Below are positions 5,611 to 7,169 of a DNA stretch of 7,169 nt, in pieces. Origin of the DNA: Acidobacteriota bacterium (GTDB lineage: Bacteria > Acidobacteriota > Blastocatellia > RBC074); the NCBI GenBank assembly GCA_017991275.1, contig JAGNMH010000277.1, forward strand, positions 1-7,169, written 5' to 3'. Each line of letters starts with the position of its first letter. Positions within the stretch are counted from its first letter, which is position 1. Under the pieces are notes generated by a model. That model searched no databases. It worked only from the letters and a program-made list of their open reading frames with translations, and was not told the DNA's origin. The position numbers were made by a program, and so were the translations under genes.

Positions 5611-6404
5611 TGAGCAACGAGATGAACGATTTATTGAGAGTTGTGATTGCCGACGATGAACGTCCCGCGCGTTCTTTTCTGGCGGCGATGTTGCGGGGGT
5701 TTGAAGACGTAACCTTGATCGGCGAAGCCGAAAACGGCGCGGAAGCAGTGGAACTGATCGAACGAACCAAACCCGATCTGGCGCTGCTGGATTTACAAAT
5801 GCCTGAAGTTGACGGGCTTGGCGTGGTGCGTTTGCTGAAGAAAAATCAGATGCCGTTGATTGCTTTTGTCACGGCTTACGACGAATTCGCCGTTCGCGCG
5901 TTTGAAATGAACGCGGTGGATTATCTGCTGAAACCCGTCGAACGCTCGCGATTGCGCGAATCAATCAACCGTGCCCACGAACGTCTGGAGCGTGCCGAAC
6001 TGAAAGCGGAGGCCGCCACTCAAGTTGTCGCCGCCGCCACCGAATACGCCGCCATCACGCGCCCGGCTTTTCTTGACCGCATCCCGGTTCGACAGCGGGA
6101 CGAAATCGTCCTTGTGCGGGTTGGTGAAATTGCAGCGATTGTCGCCGAGGGCGAATTGCTGCGTTTGACCACCGAAAGCAAAGAAGCTTACACGCTGGCT
6201 TATCGGTTGAAGGATTTGGAGTCGCGCCTTGAGCCGGGACGGTTCGTTCGTTTGAGTCGCGGCACGCTGGCCAACGTGGAAATGATCCGGCGCGTTGGCT
6301 CTCTGCCGGGCGGAACTTATGTCGTGACGATGACCAACGGCCAGCAGCTCGGCGTCAGCCGTATTCAGGGACGGATATTGAGAGAACAGTTGCTGAAGTT
6401 ATGA
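5610..6404 (+). CDS. LytTR-family response regulator
   Basis: This 264-residue two-domain regulator is the probable partner of the upstream kinase. The receiver domain (about 8-125) has the acidic pair Asp15-Asp16 (VVIADDERPA), the phospho-acceptor Asp61 (LLDLQMPEVDG), Thr88 (FVTAYDEFAV) and Lys108 (YLLKPVERSR), so it should be phosphorylatable. After an Ala/Glu-rich linker (about 127-150), residues 156-262 form a LytTR DNA-binding domain (DRIPVRQRDEIVLVRVGEIA, LKDLESRLEPGRFVRLSRGT, LPGGTYVVTMTNGQQLGVSR). LytTR proteins bind pairs of short direct repeats and usually activate transcription. The ATG overlaps the kinase TAA by one base (TAATG), and GGAAG at 5596-5600 may serve as ribosome site, implying translational coupling. 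A second ATG at residue 5 (5622) is a possible alternative start. No terminator is seen before the receptor gene. Confidence 0.95.
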   Translation: MSNEMNDLLRVVIADDERPARSFLAAMLRGFEDVTLIGEAENGAEAVELIERTKPDLALLDLQMPEVDGLGVVRLLKKNQMPLIAFVTAYDEFAVRAFEMNAVDYLLKPVERSRLRESINRAHERLERAELKAEAATQVVAAATEYAAITRPAFLDRIPVRQRDEIVLVRVGEIAAIVAEGELLRLTTESKEAYTLAYRLKDLESRLEPGRFVRLSRGTLANVEMIRRVGSLPGGTYVVTMTNGQQLGVSRIQGRILREQLLKL

Positions 6405-6416
6405 ACCCCACTCATT

Positions 6417-6436
6417 CATTGATCTCGACCATTGAT
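6417..6436 (+). promoter_or_regulatory. Short direct repeat, possible regulator site
   Basis: CATTGAT occurs at 6417-6423 and again at 6430-6436, 13 bp start to start, between the regulator gene and the receptor gene. Pairs of short direct repeats spaced about this far apart are typical of LytTR targets, but the sequence does not closely match the known consensus. It may be chance. Confidence 0.2.
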
Positions 6437-6556
6437 TGCCGCTTTCAGGCAGTTGGTTGAATTTCGGATGCGAACGATTGCTCCGCCGCCTAAAATTTCC
6501 CACTTCATAATAGAACAAACGAAACTTTTACCGCATCCGCCAGAAGGAGAATTGAA

Positions 6557-7169
6557 ATGCAGGTTAGAAAATGTCTCTTTGCCACAACTGTCTTGTTACT
6601 GTCTTCGCTGTCGGCAATCGGACTGGCGCAAGCCACAGGATCAATCAAAGGCAAAGTCACGTTGGAAGATCAATCGGTCGAAGTCCACGATGTGATCGTC
6701 GTCATCACTCAATTGAAACGTTCGACGACTACGGACGAAAAAGGCGCTTACGAATTCAAGGATGTTCCTCCCGGCGTTTACAGCATAGTTGCCAGGTTCG
6801 ACCGATTGCCGGATGTAATTGACCGTGTCGAAGTTAAAGCCGGTGAATCCGTGACGCTGGATTTGAAACTGAAACTGACAGGAGTGCGCGATCAGGTGAC
6901 GGTTTCGGCGACCGGCAACGAACAATCGGCGTTTGAATCTTTTCAGAGCGTCAACAGTTTGGACGCGACTGTGCTGCTGGAAAAAGACACTTCGTCGCTG
7001 GGCGAAGCGCTGGATCATCAAACAGGCATCGCCAAACGAAGTTCAGGCCCCGGGTCTTCGCGGCCAGTGATTCGCGGCTTTGACGGCGACAGAGTGCTGG
7101 TGGCTCAGGATGGAATTCGTTCCGGATCGTTGTCTTATTCGTCAGGCGATCACGGCGAACCTATCAACG
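6557..7169 (+). CDS. TonB-dependent outer-membrane receptor, N-terminal part (cut by window edge)
   Basis: Only the first 204 codons are present; full-length family members have roughly 700-1000 residues. A signal peptide (1-24, core LFATTVLLLSSLSAIGLA, cleavage near LAQ) is followed by a carboxypeptidase-regulatory-like beta-sandwich (about 27-106; GSIKGKVTLEDQ, TTTDEKGAYEFKDVPPGVYS). Next come a TonB-box-like stretch (DQVTVSA, 112-118) and the start of the plug domain (LGEALDHQTGIAKRSSGPGS, VIRGFDGDRVLVAQDGI). The segment SYSSGDHGEPI (194-203) recalls TonB receptors in the zinc/heme/siderophore group whose plug carries a xxDHxxxID motif, but the substrate cannot be set from this piece. The ATG is preceded by AGAAGGAGA (6542-6550) at ideal spacing. 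It follows the regulator by 152 bp, so it may be that regulator's target or the distal part of the same operon. Confidence 0.92.
   Translation, partial: MQVRKCLFATTVLLLSSLSAIGLAQATGSIKGKVTLEDQSVEVHDVIVVITQLKRSTTTDEKGAYEFKDVPPGVYSIVARFDRLPDVIDRVEVKAGESVTLDLKLKLTGVRDQVTVSATGNEQSAFESFQSVNSLDATVLLEKDTSSLGEALDHQTGIAKRSSGPGSSRPVIRGFDGDRVLVAQDGIRSGSLSYSSGDHGEPIN

Noticed and set aside
6433..6455. A small hairpin (TGCC...GGCA) after the response regulator that resembles a REP arm or terminator
   Set aside because: The stem is only about four pairs and no T-run follows; its resemblance to the REP arm (CGCTTTCAGGC against CGCCTTCAGGC) is too short to claim a copy.
6432..6695. An 87-codon plus-strand open frame overlapping the receptor start
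   Set aside because: It overlaps the receptor gene, which has a strong ribosome site and a signal peptide; the frame itself has no recognisable content.

Overview
The window looks like a chromosomal segment of a moderate-GC Gram-negative bacterium, most likely an acidobacterium (Blastocatellia-like). This rests on family style and not on a marker gene: a TonB-dependent receptor with an N-terminal carboxypeptidase-regulatory-like domain, a multi-TM/GAF LytS-type kinase with a LytTR regulator, and remnants of IS66 and ISAs1 transposases. There is no rRNA, tRNA, CRISPR array or complete mobile element.

Layout. Positions 1-540 are an insertion-sequence graveyard on the minus strand: a broken IS66-family transposase (C-terminal side running off the left edge) fused head-to-tail to an N-terminal piece of a broken ISAs1-family transposase. 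Positions 541-827 hold no recognisable gene, but carry a perfect 12-bp inverted repeat (616-649) and the start of a 17-bp perfect inverted repeat (782-839) whose right arm supplies the stop codon of the next gene. A Tat-exported metallophosphoesterase (828-1718, minus) and a secreted TonB C-terminal-domain protein (1858-2793, minus) follow. They are separated by an element with the architecture of a REPIN (two inverted REP sequences with GTAG/GTAA heads, 1737-1851). A good sigma70-type promoter (2835-2864, minus) drives the TonB-like gene and probably both.

The plus-strand half starts after this divergent intergenic region: a GNAT acetyltransferase (2967-3542), a membrane histidine kinase of the LytS/YehU (His_kinase) type (3562-5610) and a LytTR response regulator (5610-6404). 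The three are tightly packed (19-bp gap, then a 1-bp stop/start overlap) and are almost certainly one operon. After 152 bp comes the start of a TonB-dependent outer-membrane receptor (6557 to the right edge), with its own strong ribosome binding site.

How the genes may work together (inference): the kinase and regulator form a sensor pair whose targets could include the adjacent receptor gene. The TonB-like protein and the receptor hint at an envelope or uptake theme. I see no clear evidence of a wholly new biological system. The most interesting items are the REPIN-like element, the stop-codon-donating palindrome, the 18-bp palindrome inside the kinase gene, and the apparently unanchored TonB-domain protein.
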